Shown piece after piece: positions 5,961 to 8,629 of a stretch of DNA of 8,629 nt. The stretch is taken from the NCBI GenBank assembly GCA_025359705.1, contig JANYFS010000364.1, positions 1 to 8,629 of the forward strand. Direction: 5' to 3'. Within the stretch, counting starts at the first letter, position 1; each line of letters starts with the position of its first letter. This stretch comes from Deinococcales bacterium (GTDB lineage Bacteria; Deinococcota; Deinococci; Deinococcales; Deinococcaceae). Below the pieces are notes generated by a model that saw nothing but the letters and a program-made list of their open reading frames with translations, was not told the origin of the DNA and did no database searches. The position numbers were made by a program, and so were the translations under genes.

Positions 5961-6865
5961 TATGAACTTAAAAACCCCTCGAGCGCCTCTTTCGCACGCT
6001 CGAGTGTATAAAACTCTACTTTCAGTTGGGTTCTTAGCCAAGTGATTTGGCGTTTGGCATATTGGCGTGTTCGCAAAATTAAGGTTTCGCGCAACCACAA
6101 GAGGGAATGGTTTTCTGCTAAGAACTCGAGGGTTTCTTTATAGCCAATAGCTTGAAGCGCAGTGGGAGCGCGACCACTCGAGAGGAGCCATTTTTCTTTT
6201 AATCGCTGTACTTCTTCGATTAAACCGTCTTGCAACATCAGATCCACCCGCAAGGCAATACGGCGCTCGAGGTCGCTGGGGTCGGGGCGTAGGGCAAAAA
6301 GTTGGTACTGGAATTTAGGGGCAACCAGCGGGAATTCTGAGGGGAATTTTCCTGTGCTGCGAAACAGCTCGAGGGCGCGAATCACACGGCGCGGGTTGCG
6401 CTCGAGACGGATTAGTTCGCTGGGACGGTGCTGTTGTACCTCGAGTAGTAAGGTTTCTAGGCCATGATCTGCCAGTTCTTGCTCGAGGGTAGCTTGCAGA
6501 TCAAAATTGGCTTTGGGGGTGGTGGTTTGCCCTTTAATCAAGGCCGAGAGGTAAAACCCCGTTCCACCCACAATCAAAGGGGTTTTATGGCGCTCGAGGA
6601 CATCCGCCATCACCCTTTCGGCATCGGCTACAAACTGGGTCACATCGTAGTCTTGATCGGGGTCGCGCAGGTCGATCAGGTGGTGTGGAACTTGGCTGCG
6701 CTCGAGGGGGCTAGGTTTGGCAGTGCCAATGTCCATGCCCGTATACACCATCATGGCATCGCTCGAGAGGATTTCCAAAGGAAAAACCTTACTCAGCTCG
6801 AGGGAAAGGGCGGTTTTGCCACTGGCAGTGGGGCCAGCCAGGATGGGAATGATGGGTTGGGTCAT
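5960..6865 (-). CDS. miaA: tRNA dimethylallyltransferase (MiaA)
   Basis: MiaA transfers a dimethylallyl group from DMAPP to N6 of adenosine 37 in tRNAs that read codons starting with U, the first step to ms2i6A. The 301-residue length is normal. Motifs in order: P-loop GPTASGKT (11-18); SSDAMMVYTGMDIGTAKP (34-51), where the common DSRQVY is replaced by DAMMVY; VPHHLIDL (59-66); GGTGFYL (100-106); RNPRRVIRALEL (about 156-167); and GYKE with the C-terminal RTRQYAKRQITW region that contacts tRNA. The gene looks complete and functional. Its ATG lies 3 nt after the stop of the M20 peptidase gene, with no strong ribosome site of its own, so it should be translated by coupling from that gene. It is unusually rich in CTCGAG (13 copies), mostly read in frame as Leu-Glu. 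Confidence 0.98.
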   Translation of the reverse strand: MTQPIIPILAGPTASGKTALSLELSKVFPLEILSSDAMMVYTGMDIGTAKPSPLERSQVPHHLIDLRDPDQDYDVTQFVADAERVMADVLERHKTPLIVGGTGFYLSALIKGQTTTPKANFDLQATLEQELADHGLETLLLEVQQHRPSELIRLERNPRRVIRALELFRSTGKFPSEFPLVAPKFQYQLFALRPDPSDLERRIALRVDLMLQDGLIEEVQRLKEKWLLSSGRAPTALQAIGYKETLEFLAENHSLLWLRETLILRTRQYAKRQITWLRTQLKVEFYTLERAKEALEGFLSS

Positions 6866-6868
6866 ACT

Positions 6869-8257
6869 TTAGAGATTTTTGCCGAGTTTCCCAATTTCTT
6901 GAAACACATAGGCACTTGCCAAAATCCCACGGTGATAATCCTTCAGCGAAAACGATTCATTGGGCGAATGTAAATTGTCGGCATTCACACCCAGATCGAG
7001 GAAGATAATTTCGCATTTCAGCGCGGTTTTCAGGGCCAAAGCAATGGGAATGCTGCCGCCTGTGCGAATAAACACGGGTTTGACTCCAAAAGCCCGCTCG
7101 GTGGCGCGTTCGGCGGCGGCAAAGTAGGGGCTGCTCAGATCCATCACCATAGCAGTGCCGTGGTGGTGTGGCTTGACCGTGACTTTGACCCCTTTGGGAG
7201 CCAAGGTGGGGATGTACGCCTCGAGCAAGCTGTAAATCTTGTTTTCATCTTGGTTCGCCACCAAACGGCAACTGATTTTGGCCCCCGCTTTGGCGGGAAT
7301 CACGGTTTTGCTGCCTTCACCTTGGAACCCGCCCCAAATACCGTTGCAATCCAAAGTGGGTCGGCCCCAGGTCTTCTCGAGGGCGGTGTATCCCACTTCG
7401 CCAATCAGTTCGCTGACCCCAATCGAGGCGGCCCAAACTGCATCGTCGTGCGGCAAAGTGGCCCAGGCTGCGCGTTCCTCGGGGCTAAGTGGCTGCACAT
7501 CATCATAAAAACCTGGCACAGCTACACGGCCTTGCTCGTCGTGCAGTTGGGCAATAATTTGGGCCAAGGCATTGATCGGGTTGGGGGCCGCGCCGCCATA
7601 CACTCCCGAATGCAGGTCGCGGTCTGCGCCTTGCACATGCACTTCAAGATAGGTCAAACCGCGCACCCCGTAGGTGATCGAGGGGATGTCGGTATCAAAC
7701 CTCGAGCCGTCGGAAATCACAATCACATCGGCAGCGAGCCGCGTGGCATTGGCAGAAATGTATGCGCCCAAATTAGGGCTGCCCATCTCCTCTTCGCCCT
7801 CGAGTAGAAATTTGATGTTGCAGGGCAAATCCCCCAGTTCTTGCAGCAACTGCACCCCGCGCACATGGGCATAGAGCTGGCCTTTGTCGTCGGTGGCCCC
7901 GCGTGCATATACGCGGTCTCCGCGCACAGTGGGTTCAAAGGGTGCAGAAATCCACTCCTCGAGCGGATCTTCGGGCTGCACGTCGTAATGCCCATAAATC
8001 AAAACCGTAGGCTTGTCGCTGGAAACGATTTTTTGGGCAAAAACCACAGGATGCCCCGCAGTCGCTTCCACAGCGGCTTCAAAACCCAAGCTCGAGAGTT
8101 TATGTTGCAACCAGTTCGCAGTGCGTTCCATCTCCGGAACTCGAGTAGAATCGGTGGAAACACTCTGGATTCGTAGCAATTCAAACAGTTCTTGGTCGGC
8201 GGACGGGGTGTCCAGCAGGTTTTCCAGTGATTGATCCAGTGATTGATCCGAGTTCAT
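6869..8257 (-). CDS. M20-family metallopeptidase / dipeptidase
   Basis: This is a 462-residue cytosolic di-zinc hydrolase of the M20 family, of the dipeptidase (CNDP-like) group that cleaves short peptides. Metal and catalytic residues are all in place: GHYDVQP (His90, Asp92), ARGATDDKG (bridging Asp123), EGEEEMGS (catalytic Glu156, ligand Glu157), ISDG (Asp183) and the C-terminal LHSPNE (His430). LHSGVYGG (215-222) supplies the dimer-domain His216 that closes the active site. No signal peptide is seen. The exact substrate is not deducible; annotated relatives are often called dipeptidase or acetylornithine deacetylase-like. The ATG at 8257 is supported by a perfect -10 box 6 nt upstream, which predicts a leaderless mRNA. 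The N-terminus carries a 12-bp in-frame duplication (DQSLDQSL, residues 4-11). It heads an operon with miaA. Confidence 0.95.
   Translation of the reverse strand: MNSDQSLDQSLENLLDTPSADQELFELLRIQSVSTDSTRVPEMERTANWLQHKLSSLGFEAAVEATAGHPVVFAQKIVSSDKPTVLIYGHYDVQPEDPLEEWISAPFEPTVRGDRVYARGATDDKGQLYAHVRGVQLLQELGDLPCNIKFLLEGEEEMGSPNLGAYISANATRLAADVIVISDGSRFDTDIPSITYGVRGLTYLEVHVQGADRDLHSGVYGGAAPNPINALAQIIAQLHDEQGRVAVPGFYDDVQPLSPEERAAWATLPHDDAVWAASIGVSELIGEVGYTALEKTWGRPTLDCNGIWGGFQGEGSKTVIPAKAGAKISCRLVANQDENKIYSLLEAYIPTLAPKGVKVTVKPHHHGTAMVMDLSSPYFAAAERATERAFGVKPVFIRTGGSIPIALALKTALKCEIIFLDLGVNADNLHSPNESFSLKDYHRGILASAYVFQEIGKLGKNL
8224..8247 (-). repeat. In-frame 12-bp duplication in the peptidase gene
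   Basis: CCAGTGATTGAT (plus strand) occurs twice without a mismatch (8224-8235, 8236-8247), giving DQSL twice at the protein's N-terminus. The segment precedes the first conserved helix, so the insertion is likely tolerated. Confidence 0.95.
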
Positions 8258-8263
8258 TGCCGA

Positions 8264-8269
8264 ATTATA
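8264..8269 (-). promoter_or_regulatory. TATAAT -10 box giving a probable leaderless mRNA
   Basis: On the minus strand a perfect TATAAT (8269-8264) ends 6 nt before the ATG at 8257, so transcription should begin at or next to the start codon. No ribosome site sits at normal spacing. No good -35 hexamer is present 17-18 bp upstream. This -10-to-ATG geometry is characteristic of the many leaderless genes of Deinococcus. Confidence 0.65.
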
Positions 8270-8405
8270 CCCTCGAGCGGGCCTCGCATCATGGGTGTAA
8301 ATTGTGGGTACAGAATCGGTTTATGAGCAAATGCCAAAGGACTTGTCGAGATAAGTCGAGAAAGGCAGGCTAAAATAAGATAGGATGAGGCTAACCGTTT
8401 TTGTT

Positions 8406-8491
8406 TAGTAAAATTATTTAGTAAAATTATTTAATAAAATTATTTAGCAAAATAGTTCGGTAAAATAGCTCGGTAAAATAGCTCGGTAAAC
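8406..8491. repeat. 13-bp tandem array upstream of the last gene
   Basis: Six full units and one partial unit of 13 bp fill this stretch. The first three are AT-only or nearly so (TAGTAAAATTATT twice, then TAATAAAATTATT). The fourth, TAGCAAAATAGTT, is intermediate. The fifth and sixth are CGGTAAAATAGCT, and the array ends in CGGTAAAC. All share a central AAAAT, and most contain TAAAAT, which resembles a -10 box. The array ends 1 bp before the ribosome-binding site of the next gene, so it lies in its promoter or leader. Confidence 0.93.
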
Positions 8492-8512
8492 TAAAGGAGT
8501 CTTAGAAAAGAT

Positions 8513-8629
8513 ATGTTTGATGTTCAACCCCTTTCCCTATGGGCCGTGCGAGGGCTAAGCCTTTTCTTGGCTTTGGGTTTGATGGCGTTGTGTTCCACCT
8601 TTAACCTGCCCGAAATCACCTTATCTTTT
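8513..8629 (+). CDS. Start of a probable membrane protein (3'-truncated)
   Basis: An open frame begins at the ATG at 8513 and runs to the window edge (39 codons). AAAGGAG (8493-8499) lies 13 nt upstream, a somewhat long but usable spacing. The visible residues carry a hydrophobic stretch (about 9-28, AVRGLSLFLALGLMALCSTF region) that would form a transmembrane helix or signal anchor. The family is not recognised from so short a piece. It is divergent from the M20-miaA operon and has the 13-bp tandem array in its upstream region. Confidence 0.72.
   Translation, partial: MFDVQPLSLWAVRGLSLFLALGLMALCSTFNLPEITLSF

Larger units (their letters stand above)
149..8277. repeat. Dispersed, highly iterated palindrome CTCGAG
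   Basis: By hand count the 6-bp palindrome CTCGAG occurs about 55 times between 149 and 8277, roughly once every 150 bp. In random sequence of this size about two would be expected. It occurs in every complete gene and in several intergenic gaps. It is read in different frames: Ser-Arg/Ser-Ser and Ala-Arg in the exporter, Leu-Glu in miaA. Protein sequence is therefore not the cause. It is densest in miaA and absent from 4096-4682 and after 8277. Confidence 0.95.

Noticed and set aside
7160..7807. Long plus-strand frame opposite the M20 peptidase
   Set aside because: It is a shadow of a clearly conserved gene on the other strand; the peptide has no recognisable domain.
149..8277. Cyanobacterial origin, suggested by a HIP-like motif and heptamer repeats
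   Set aside because: The motif is not HIP1, and the gene set (LitR with CRP-like neighbour, leaderless promoter) fits Deinococcota better.

Overview
The window reads as a stretch of ordinary bacterial chromosome with moderate GC, and it is probably from the Deinococcota (Deinococcus-Thermus). That assignment is an inference. It rests on three things: a B12-binding MerR photoregulator next to a CRP/FNR-type regulator, as in the LitR/LdrP pair of Thermus thermophilus; a perfect -10 box placed so close to a start codon that the mRNA should be leaderless, a habit well documented in Deinococcus; and the general look of the proteins. No rRNA, tRNA, transposase, phage gene or CRISPR array was seen.

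Layout. Positions 1-1433 (+) hold the 3' part of an ABC exporter gene (membrane half plus ATPase). It converges on a minus-strand block at 4364-1595: a LitR/CarH-like photoregulator, a CRP/FNR-type regulator, and an NAD(P)-binding epimerase-like protein translationally coupled to the regulator. Divergent from the photoregulator, across about 560 bp of regulatory DNA, lies a UbiA-type prenyltransferase (4927-5862, +) whose motifs resemble the lycopene elongases of C50 carotenoid synthesis. A second minus-strand operon follows (8257-5960): an M20 metallopeptidase and miaA. A new plus-strand gene for a membrane protein begins at 8513 and runs off the window.

How the parts may work together. The divergent region holds two TnTACA boxes exactly 11 bp apart (4541 and 4552) and a degenerate third box that overlaps a candidate -35 hexamer facing the prenyltransferase. 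This is the architecture described for the operator of the B12 photoreceptor CarH. The likely model is repression of the prenyltransferase in the dark by the AdoCbl-bound regulator, release in light, and possibly activation by the CRP-like protein.

Two genome-scale oddities are superimposed. The palindrome CTCGAG occurs about 55 times, in coding DNA (all reading frames) and between genes, where about two would be expected by chance; it behaves like a highly iterated palindrome analogous to cyanobacterial HIP1. Short perfect tandem repeats (7, 12, 13, 14 and 15 bp units) sit in nearly every intergenic region, and in-frame 12-bp duplications occur inside two genes.
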